From NCBI RefSeq assembly GCF_034424315.1, contig NZ_CP139972.1, positions 3,410,001 through 3,474,000 on the forward strand: a stretch of DNA of 64,000 nt, written 5' to 3'. Source of the DNA: Chitinophaga sancti (GTDB lineage: Bacteria > Bacteroidota > Bacteroidia > Chitinophagales > Chitinophagaceae). A program made the translations under genes and the position numbers. The notes below the pieces were generated by a model. It made no database searches. It was not told the DNA's origin and saw only the letters and a program-made list of their open reading frames with translations. Shown here piece after piece: positions 57,936-64,000 of the stretch. The first letter of the stretch is position 1. Each line of letters begins with the position of its first letter.

Positions 57936-60388
57936 ACCCCACCTTTTTTGTTTTTCATTTCTTCACTTAAAGCTGCAATACCTTTTTCCATACTGCCGTG
58001 CTTTTGGGCAAAATCAAGCACTTTGATGCGTTCCTTTCCCTCCGTAGTAAATGCGAGATATTCTTCTACGCAGAGTTCATTCCGGTATACCTGTTGTACC
58101 TGGCCACCAATATCTATGAAGATCTCCCGGTCATCCTTATTCACTGAAAGCAGCATGGTCTTTGCTTTCTCAGATAGGCCCAATGTTTCCTGCAGCTTGT
58201 CAAACTTGTGAAGGAACTTACGCATGTCCATCAGGATCTTAATATCTGCGTTGTTGATGATCGCATCTTTGATTACCGGAGAATTTACCAGGTCGTCGAG
58301 TTCCTGCGTGATAACAATCGGCACTCCGTTAAACTTTCTGATGGTTTTAAATGCATACTTAAGAAATTCAGCCATGCCGGATTTGGCGATCGCCTTCCAG
58401 GCTTCATCCACGCAAAGCACCTTCCTTACACCTTTTAACTTCCGCATCTTTGACACGAAGGATTCCATCAAAATCAGCACGATAACCGGGAAAATGATAG
58501 GATGATCCTTGACATTATCCATTTCTACCACTAAAAATGGCTGGTCCAGCATATTAAGGTTCTCAGTGCTATTGAGCAGGTAGTCGAACTCTCCGCCAGC
58601 ATAGTAGGGCCTTAAAACATAAAGGAAGTTGTCAATATCGAAGTCTTTATCACGTACGTTATGCTCACGTAAAATCGGTACATATTCATTTTTCAGGTAG
58701 TCATAAAAGCTGTTAAAAGACGGAAAAATTGCAGCGTCTTTTTGCAGGTGATCATAATACAACTGGATGGCGTTGGATAGGGCAACATATTCACTACGAT
58801 TGAAGTTTTCATTATCCTGTTTCCACAAAGAAATTAGCAATGATTTAAGGCTCTCCTTTTTTTCAGTATCCAACACCGGGCCGTCAGGCAGGAAGAAAGG
58901 ATTAAACTTTATGGGGTTCTGCTCGGTGTACGTAAAATAATACCCACCAACCAGTTCACACAACGCCTGATAGGAACCACCAATGTCAACAATCACCACA
59001 TGTGCCCCCTGATCGTACATGGTTTGAAGTACATGATTTATGGTCATCGATTTACCACCGCCGGATGTGCCGCAGCACAGCACACCCATATTGCTGCTGA
59101 TCCCTAATTTCCGTGGACGGTCAAACGGATCGACAAAGACGGGTCTGTTCGTCAATCGATCAGAAAAGCGGATACCTTCTTTTTCAGGCACACTTTTCGG
59201 TGCACCCTCATTATTCAGAAAACAGGATGCTTGTGCCGCGAAAGTCTGAAAGGTATCATTCATCGGAAAATCAGAAGCATTCCCCGGTATCCCGGCCCAA
59301 AAGATTTGTGCCGCACCAACAGTTTCCAGTTTAGCACCTGCATCCATCTGAGCCAGTGCAGCGCTGACCTTATTTTTAAGGTCTTTAAGTTCTGCCTTCT
59401 CAGTGGTCCAGACCATTACATTGAAATGAGCGCGTACCGGCAGCCGCTGTTCTGATACGGCCTCGTTGAGAAAATCGTTTACAGCATCCCGCGAAATCGC
59501 ATTCTCACGGCTGTAACCAGCCAACGACTGCAAACGCAGACGTTTCTTTTCAAGTTGCTGAATCGTCTTCTGACTATCTTCAATAAAAATAAACTGATTG
59601 TAAATATGGTTGCAGGGAAGCAGCTGGCCGATCGCGCTGGCAAATCCAATACTGAATTTGGTACGGTCGGTACTGTACTTTTCGTAGTTAATCCGGGACC
59701 CGCACATAGCCGGCACATCGTCTACGTCACCCAGGGTGTAAATCTGTACAAATTTTTCACCTACTTTGATAGATTCATCAAAGGAGATATCTTTCACAAT
59801 AGTGGAATCAGGGCTATCTGCTAAGAAGCAGTATTCTTCAATCACACCGGGGCGGCCTTTATCACTGGTTAACTCATTATCTGAAAGCTGCTCTAATGTA
59901 AGCAGCCCGCTGTCCTGCATAATCTGTTTGAACTGGCCGCAGCTGTCAAGAAAATCCTGGAACAGGATCGGGTTTACGGTCTGTTCAGGTACAAGAGATG
60001 TACGGATCAGATTTGAAAAAACACTACTGGACGGTTTTCTGCCAGCAGGCTTTTTGGTAAGGTATAAATAACAACGGTGATCCAGAAACTTCCTGCCCCT
60101 AAAATGCCTGTCAGCACTTTTGCGGAGAAAGCTCTTTTCTTCACCGTCATTCTCCGGCTGGTAAACACTTTCAGTGAACCAATCCTGTTTATGTAAAACG
60201 GTATGCTTCGGTAAAACCCGCATCGCCTTGTTCCAGGTCTGATGCAGGTTTTCATAGTCATCGTTCCCCAATGTAAATATCTCAGGAAGGATAACTCTGT
60301 AAGCGACTGTAATATCCCCCTGCTTACTCACGATACAGTCGTTCTCCACGCCCATGATAGGCAAAATTTTATCCAATACTTTCTCCAT
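57932..60388 (-). CDS. traG: Conjugative transposon ATPase TraG (VirB4-like)
   Basis: 818 aa from the ATG at 60,388 (MEKVLDKILPIMGVENDCIV); the frame extends three codons to a GTG. The VirB4-type ATPase has Walker A GVLCCGTSGGGKSM at about residue 440, Walker B RKVLCVDEAWKAI at about 658 and a downstream GVPIVITQELDDLVNSPVIK sensor region. The N-terminal half has the CagE/TrbE-like domain. It powers assembly of the transfer channel at the inner membrane. The length fits TraG of CTnDOT-type elements. Confidence 0.95.
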   Translation of the reverse strand: MEKVLDKILPIMGVENDCIVSKQGDITVAYRVILPEIFTLGNDDYENLHQTWNKAMRVLPKHTVLHKQDWFTESVYQPENDGEEKSFLRKSADRHFRGRKFLDHRCYLYLTKKPAGRKPSSSVFSNLIRTSLVPEQTVNPILFQDFLDSCGQFKQIMQDSGLLTLEQLSDNELTSDKGRPGVIEEYCFLADSPDSTIVKDISFDESIKVGEKFVQIYTLGDVDDVPAMCGSRINYEKYSTDRTKFSIGFASAIGQLLPCNHIYNQFIFIEDSQKTIQQLEKKRLRLQSLAGYSRENAISRDAVNDFLNEAVSEQRLPVRAHFNVMVWTTEKAELKDLKNKVSAALAQMDAGAKLETVGAAQIFWAGIPGNASDFPMNDTFQTFAAQASCFLNNEGAPKSVPEKEGIRFSDRLTNRPVFVDPFDRPRKLGISSNMGVLCCGTSGGGKSMTINHVLQTMYDQGAHVVIVDIGGSYQALCELVGGYYFTYTEQNPIKFNPFFLPDGPVLDTEKKESLKSLLISLWKQDNENFNRSEYVALSNAIQLYYDHLQKDAAIFPSFNSFYDYLKNEYVPILREHNVRDKDFDIDNFLYVLRPYYAGGEFDYLLNSTENLNMLDQPFLVVEMDNVKDHPIIFPVIVLILMESFVSKMRKLKGVRKVLCVDEAWKAIAKSGMAEFLKYAFKTIRKFNGVPIVITQELDDLVNSPVIKDAIINNADIKILMDMRKFLHKFDKLQETLGLSEKAKTMLLSVNKDDREIFIDIGGQVQQVYRNELCVEEYLAFTTEGKERIKVLDFAQKHGSMEKGIAALSEEMKNKKGGV

Positions 60389-60462
60389 TTCACGCACACT
60401 TTAATTTTGTCCTATGGTGGTAGGCATTCACATTAAATAGATTACAAGACCATCTTAAACGG

Positions 60463-61446
60463 CTAAATCCCCCGGCGCTTTGCACTCCTTATTGTCAGCT
60501 TCCGTTCAGAGTACTGATATGTCAAACCGTTTTCGGGTAGTCGCTTCGGCTGGCAATTCTTATATAAAATTTCCTGAGCCGATTTTTGGGCCTCGGCAGG
60601 CGCGATGGAATCACTACCGGGAAAATTGACAGGGAACCTCAGACCCGAAGCAGGAGAGATTTCACCCGCAACCCGCCGGATGAGCTGTATCTGGGCTTCA
60701 ATGGTAAAAGGTTTGGCATGGTCGGTTACCGGGCTATATTTCCGGTAACTTGGCAGGTAGTGATGAGGACTGCGGCCTTCCCGCTTAGCCAGGGCAACAG
60801 GGTCAAAAACCAGCAGCTCGGGAATGCTGACCTGCCAAAGATCCTTACGAACATCATTCAGGCTAAAATTCCACGGTTCAACCAATGACCGGCTCCGGGC
60901 ATCAAAAAATCCTGCATAGGCAGGAGCCGCCTCACTGCCACGGTCGATTACCTTAAATTCACTGAAAGCGAACGTCTGGCCCTTTTTATCTAATGGTGTT
61001 ACTGTATCATTGACCACATCGACCTCATAAGGATATCCGGCAATAATGGTGACGGGATTCTTGCCGTTCAATAATTCGCCTTCTGCTTTGGTTAAGAGGT
61101 ACCCGCGTGGTCCTTCACGATCGTATCCATAACCAAGGTCTACCCGTATTTGACGGACAAGATCAGGCGACTCCCGCAAAACATCGGGTAAATTTGCAGG
61201 AACAAGTAACTTCGGCTGGCCGGGCTTGTGCACGCCTTCCCATAGTTTTAACTCATTTGTATCAGGATTAATAGCAATAGCTATTAATTCCCCTTCAACC
61301 GGATGCTCCGGAAATTTAACTTGATTTGATGGCCGGTAGGAAGACAATAATAACCGCTTTTCGTAATCCAGCTCCAGCAGGAACTGATGTGCAGTAATTA
61401 AATCATAGTTTCTGCCTGAATGCGGACTTAAGGTTTGCTTTTCCAT
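60463..61446 (-). CDS. Conserved conjugative-element protein between TraF and TraG
   Basis: A 327-aa soluble protein (MEKQTLSPHSGRNYDLITAH). Parts such as VEGELIAIAINPDTNELKLW, RVDLGYGYDREGPRGYLLTK and VTIIAGYPYEVDVVNDTVTP suggest beta-rich modules similar in style to the DUF3945/DUF4099 proteins of these elements, but I cannot name the family. It overlaps TraF by 44 bases at its start and ends 75 bases before TraG, so it is embedded in the operon. Such an insertion between TraF and TraG is not part of the classic CTnDOT order. Confidence 0.5.
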   Translation of the reverse strand: MEKQTLSPHSGRNYDLITAHQFLLELDYEKRLLLSSYRPSNQVKFPEHPVEGELIAIAINPDTNELKLWEGVHKPGQPKLLVPANLPDVLRESPDLVRQIRVDLGYGYDREGPRGYLLTKAEGELLNGKNPVTIIAGYPYEVDVVNDTVTPLDKKGQTFAFSEFKVIDRGSEAAPAYAGFFDARSRSLVEPWNFSLNDVRKDLWQVSIPELLVFDPVALAKREGRSPHHYLPSYRKYSPVTDHAKPFTIEAQIQLIRRVAGEISPASGLRFPVNFPGSDSIAPAEAQKSAQEILYKNCQPKRLPENGLTYQYSERKLTIRSAKRRGI

Positions 61447-61786
61447 TTCTTCCGATTTTAATTTTACCTTTCAGACCCGTGCTGAATACTTTTCGGCTAC
61501 GGGCAATTACGTGTTTTGGAACAGATCTTCTTGCCATGACCTTCATCATGCCATGCTCTCCGTATTTGTTGCTCATACTATATATCTTCATCACGGAGAA
61601 ACCGCCCGCTGCCAGGATGATCAGTAATGCCAGATATTGGTTTACCCCAACAATGAAAAGAATAGGATAAATGATGAGTAGCCCCAGAAAGCAAAAAGCA
61701 ACATACCAGATGTATTGGGCTTTTAACCCTTTGAATTCAATACTGCGATTGATTCCCTTGTTAACCAGATACACACTGTTAGCCAT
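61403..61786 (-). CDS. traF: Conjugative transposon protein TraF (DUF4133)
   Basis: 127 aa from the ATG at 61,786 (MANSVYLVNKGINRSIEFKG), the conserved start of DUF4133; the longer frame adds an unrelated extension. Two membrane helices (YIWYVAFCFLGLLIIYPILF and VNQYLALLIILAAGGFSVMK) are followed by a basic tail with KYGEHGMMKVMARRSVPKHV. It is VirB3-like, the partner of the TraG ATPase. Confidence 0.88.
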   Translation of the reverse strand: MANSVYLVNKGINRSIEFKGLKAQYIWYVAFCFLGLLIIYPILFIVGVNQYLALLIILAAGGFSVMKIYSMSNKYGEHGMMKVMARRSVPKHVIARSRKVFSTGLKGKIKIGRNGKANLKSAFRQKL

Positions 61787-61838
61787 TTTCTGAATCTTTA
61801 ATAGTTTAAAAAAAGCTATGGTGCGGTGCACCATAGCC

Positions 61839-62291
61839 TCAACGTTGTAAAAACCTGTCAAAATCATCAAGGAAAAATTTGACCATTAGTCCTATGGCGT
61901 ACCGCAGGTTCTTATCCTTGAAATCCACCTTTTCATATCGGTAATACCTGAACACCGGCTTGCAGGCAATCACAATATGAAGAATGACAGAATTCAGCAA
62001 ACCGGTTTCCATAAATGCTGGTAATTCATCGCCGCATATCGATTGGAAAATCTGTTTAACCAACATGAATCTAGCCGGACTTAATTCTTCAATCAGAACA
62101 CTGAGGTTTTGGGCTAGAACAACAGGGTCGAGAATACCGGCACGCTGCATGATCTCAATCGTCTGCATCACCCCCTCTATCTGCTGTTGAATCACCAGCA
62201 AGGCAGGATAATCCGTCTGCAGGTCGTTGAATAATTCTGGATTCTCCTGCTCAAAGTGCATCCAGAATCCCTCAATCAGCAGCCTTTCCAT
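61839..62291 (-). CDS. Hypothetical conjugation-operon protein
   Basis: A 150-aa helical acidic protein without signal peptide (MERLLIEGFWMHFEQENPEL). It contains GVMQTIEIMQRAGILDPVVL, FMLVKQIFQSICGDELPAFM and a C-terminal KVDFKDKNLRYAIGLMVKFF. I do not recognise the family. It starts 2 bases after the TraE stop and 52 bases precede TraF, so it belongs to the tra operon. Confidence 0.5.
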   Translation of the reverse strand: MERLLIEGFWMHFEQENPELFNDLQTDYPALLVIQQQIEGVMQTIEIMQRAGILDPVVLAQNLSVLIEELSPARFMLVKQIFQSICGDELPAFMETGLLNSVILHIVIACKPVFRYYRYEKVDFKDKNLRYAIGLMVKFFLDDFDRFLQR

Positions 62292-62293
62292 GA

Positions 62294-62623
62294 CTAAGCG
62301 ATGCCGAAGAAACTTTTAATTACTGTAGCTACGATGACCAGGAAGATGCAGCTCCCAAACCAGCTGGCGGCAACCTTTGACGTATCCGGCTCGCCCGCAT
62401 TCCACTTCTGGTAAACCTTTACAGCACCAATCAATCCCAGGACCGCGCCTACCGCATACATCAAGTCGGTTCCTGTATCAAAATAGCCCCGCACCTGATC
62501 GTTAGCTTTCTGGATACCTGCCTTACCATCCTGTGAAAATGCAGATAACGCACTTAATGTTGTGAATGCCAGCAGGGCAACGGCCTGCTTGATTCTCTTT
62601 ACGGAAATCATGTTTTTTTTCAT
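62294..62623 (-). CDS. traE: Conjugative transposon protein TraE (DUF4134)
   Basis: 109 aa from the ATG at 62,623 (MKKNMISVKRIKQAVALLAF); other in-frame ATGs are at 62,632 and 62,611. After the signal peptide comes DGKAGIQKANDQVRGYFDTG, then LMYAVGAVLGLIGAVKVYQK and WFGSCIFLVIVATVIKSFFG, two membrane helices in the order typical of DUF4134. It is a VirB2-like pilin or channel subunit. A long structured leader (62,682-62,945) precedes it. Confidence 0.88.
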   Translation of the reverse strand: MKKNMISVKRIKQAVALLAFTTLSALSAFSQDGKAGIQKANDQVRGYFDTGTDLMYAVGAVLGLIGAVKVYQKWNAGEPDTSKVAASWFGSCIFLVIVATVIKSFFGIA

Positions 62624-62681
62624 ATACCTCATTTTCAAACTCACTAAAACATTATCTCTGATTCTGGCAGGCTCGCCCTCC

Positions 62682-62945
62682 CGGAGCCGCACCGCTCCGA
62701 GAGTTTGGCCTGTCGATTAACCCCGCGAACGCCAGACACTCATTTTCTCACTATTTCGCTCTACAGCCATGTGCCGCGTCGGGAGGTTATATATTTTAAA
62801 GGGAAAAGAATGTTAAACAGGTGCACACCAACTGCCTCACTCACTGATTCACTAACCCTTAGCGGTGTGCATCCTGTTTATTATTTAACCTGGAAATACC
62901 TTGTCTGTTGACACCCGCCCGGCCCTTCCCCTGTCAGGGGAAGGC
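62682..62945 (-). promoter_or_regulatory. Highly structured non-coding leader of traE
   Basis: This 340-base gap contains three hairpins: CGGAGC/GCTCCG (62,682-62,687 and 62,694-62,699), a 15-bp stem with one bulge (62,815-62,829 with 62,864-62,879, containing GTGCACACC) and an 8-10-bp CCTTCCCC/GGGGAAGG stem (62,923-62,945). None has a clean U-run. It may be a regulatory RNA leader controlling the tra operon. An origin of transfer is less likely because no relaxase gene is adjacent. Confidence 0.4.
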
Positions 62946-62965
62946 GGCGGATGGATGCTGCAGCC

Positions 62966-63403
62966 TCAACTCAACCACAACTGCTCAACCTCCTCTGTGT
63001 CGAGGCGTGCAACATCCTGCTTTTCGCACTCAGACTGAATGTATTCCTGTATGGGAAGTCTGAACGCTGATGCTTTTAGATCCGGATAGGCTGCGAGTAA
63101 ATCTTTCAGAAGGTAGAAACGGTCTGTTTTGTTATACTGTCCTTCTGCAATAACTTTTATACGGTCTCTGATTTGGGGAAGTAATTCCTGGACACTTGCA
63201 GCGATCGGGTCACTCTGCATTTCGTATTTATATTCCTCGTCTGCCGTGGTGCCATTCCCGCTATCATGTATGTGATTTCGTTTGCCGGACAACAAACGTT
63301 TCATCTCAAAGGAATAATACTTCAGAAGAACATATCCGTAGTAGAGCAATACGAGGCATAACATAATCCCTATGTAGGTTCTCCAGCTAACATGTGCCAA
63401 CAT
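62966..63403 (-). CDS. Hypothetical membrane protein of the conjugation region
   Basis: 145 aa from the ATG at 63,403 (MLAHVSWRTYIGIMLCLVLL); the frame extends further upstream without a good start. One or two N-terminal membrane helices (IGIMLCLVLLYYGYVLLKYY) are followed by a soluble acidic part (ASVQELLPQIRDRIKVIAEG, DLKASAFRLPIQEYIQSECE). No family recognised. It precedes traE on the same strand with a large structured gap, and may be a distant TraD-like member by position only. Confidence 0.5.
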   Translation of the reverse strand: MLAHVSWRTYIGIMLCLVLLYYGYVLLKYYSFEMKRLLSGKRNHIHDSGNGTTADEEYKYEMQSDPIAASVQELLPQIRDRIKVIAEGQYNKTDRFYLLKDLLAAYPDLKASAFRLPIQEYIQSECEKQDVARLDTEEVEQLWLS

Positions 63404-63482
63404 CTCTTTTCTGTTTTGATTTAACAATACTTTGTTTTGATTTCGTTGACACAAAGTAAGGGCGATTGGAAACCGCTAAAAA

Positions 63483-63514
63483 GTATACGCCGGGGTATCT
63501 ACCCCGGCGTATAC
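63483..63514 (-). terminator. Near-perfect 32-base palindrome, terminator on the minus strand
   Basis: GTATACGCCGGGGTA (63,483-63,497) and TACCCCGGCGTATAC (63,500-63,514) are perfectly complementary with two bases between. On the minus strand the stem is followed by TTTTTAGCGG, and it lies 76 bases after the stop of the 123-aa gene at 63,591. This fits an intrinsic terminator; the long perfect dyad could also be a protein-binding site. Confidence 0.7.
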
Positions 63515-63590
63515 CCATATAAGTATTTGATTTACAGGTTAATTGGAAATAAAAAAATTAAAAACTTTTTTTAAGCACTCAAAAGAATCG

Positions 63591-63962
63591 CTAATTATCG
63601 TAGATCTCCCGAATGCTCTTTATCAAATTTGTGAGAAATGTGATGACGACTTCAATATCTCTGTGCTCTGCCGCATAGGCTTTCGATTTTACACTGTCAA
63701 TAGAGATGTCACTTCGTTCCTGGGTAGAAATGGCCGGAATGATGAAGCGATAAACCGCGTTCATTGAAATACCAATAAAGAACCCCACTTTCTTCAGCCC
63801 CCGCAGTAAGATACCGATTTGATCAACGGACAGGGCGACAACAGCTTTTTGACTTGGAGCCGGCCGGTCGCCCGGGTCTGGTTCTTCCTGTATGATCTCC
63901 TCCTGCCTGGCCGGAATGAATCCAGCCCTCTTGTGATCCATATATTTTATTTCATTTTCCAA
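63591..63962 (-). CDS. Hypothetical conjugative-element protein
   Basis: A 123-aa soluble protein (MENEIKYMDHKRAGFIPARQ). The N-terminal 40 residues are Pro/Glu-rich and the rest is helical (VDQIGILLRGLKKVGFFIGI, AAEHRDIEVVITFLTNLIKS). No family recognised. Position upstream of the tra operon and short size recall DUF3408/TraB-type accessory genes, but I see no decisive motif. Confidence 0.45.
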   Translation of the reverse strand: MENEIKYMDHKRAGFIPARQEEIIQEEPDPGDRPAPSQKAVVALSVDQIGILLRGLKKVGFFIGISMNAVYRFIIPAISTQERSDISIDSVKSKAYAAEHRDIEVVITFLTNLIKSIREIYDN

Positions 63963-64000
63963 ATAGTCCAGAAAGTAATTTTTGATCGATGGAAACCGGG

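Larger units (their letters stand above)
40764..64000. mobile_element. Integrative and conjugative element, left part (continues past the window)
   Basis: From the 3' end of tRNA-Ser onward the content switches to a tyrosine integrase, small DNA-binding genes, IS and toxin remnants and a CTnDOT-type tra operon to the end of the window. The exact left boundary is not proven: the core site would be a duplicated piece of the tRNA 3' end, and no second copy is inside the window. Relaxase, coupling protein and right end are not present here. Confidence 0.8.

Noticed and set aside
62815..62879. Interpreting the large stem upstream of traE as an origin of transfer
   Set aside because: No relaxase or mobilisation gene is adjacent in the window and no nick-site motif could be recognised; kept only as a regulatory-leader candidate.
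1..64000. CRISPR array or other short spaced repeats
   Set aside because: No regularly spaced short repeats were seen; repetitive impressions come from VCBS/FG-GAP codons and the two 1.58-kb repeats.

Overview
The window reads as chromosome of a Bacteroidota bacterium, most like the Chitinophagaceae (Chitinophaga-type). The grounds are repeated SusC/SusD pairs, ECF sigma / FecR-type anti-sigma / TonB-receptor triplets, TAnnTTTG-type -7 promoter elements, and a CTnDOT-style set of Tra genes. It falls into four parts.

Bases 1-12,040 hold the tail of an aldolase-like gene (DUF6986 type). Next comes a minus-strand operon of SusC, SusD, a very large FG-GAP/ASPIC-UnbV protein and a vanadium-haloperoxidase/PAP2-type enzyme, then an upstream GH43 glycosidase. 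Bases 12,198-31,186 hold two complete sigma/FecR/SusC/SusD systems that converge on a shared terminator near 19,350. The plus-strand system has no enzymes. The minus-strand system is a polysaccharide utilisation locus with a PKD-domain surface lipoprotein, a GH16 endo-glucanase and two different GH30 enzymes, a composition typical of beta-1,3/1,6-glucan (fungal wall or laminarin) use.

Bases 31,283-40,763 hold tRNA-Asp, then a sulfur-handling cluster: paired YeeE/YedE-type transporters, an OprD-like porin, a DUF2892-type membrane protein, a persulfide-dioxygenase-like MBL/rhodanese protein and a TauE/SafE exporter. A small Crp/Fnr-type regulator followed by ilvD, then tRNA-Ser, complete this part. 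Three sulfur promoters and the regulator's own promoter carry a TGAC-N4-RTCA dyad whose centre lies exactly 33 bp upstream of the centre of a -7 box. This looks like a locally encoded regulon with activator-type geometry.

From tRNA-Ser (40,679-40,763) to the end of the window is one end of an integrative and conjugative element. It has a tyrosine integrase without the usual first catalytic Arg, small DNA-binding genes, and a minus-strand conjugation operon whose order resembles TraE-F-G-(three VirB5-like paralogues)-J-K-L-M-N. Its left part is rearranged. A 1.58-kb segment (integrase 3' end plus three small genes) is present twice as direct repeats at 41,884-43,463 and 47,679-49,256. Between the copies are a decayed RHS/NucA-NucB DNase toxin locus with two SUKH-type immunity genes and an IS630-family insertion. 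No relaxase and no right-hand end are seen, so the element continues beyond 64,000.

All functional calls come from reading motifs and gene order. No database search was possible. No CRISPR array or rRNA was seen.
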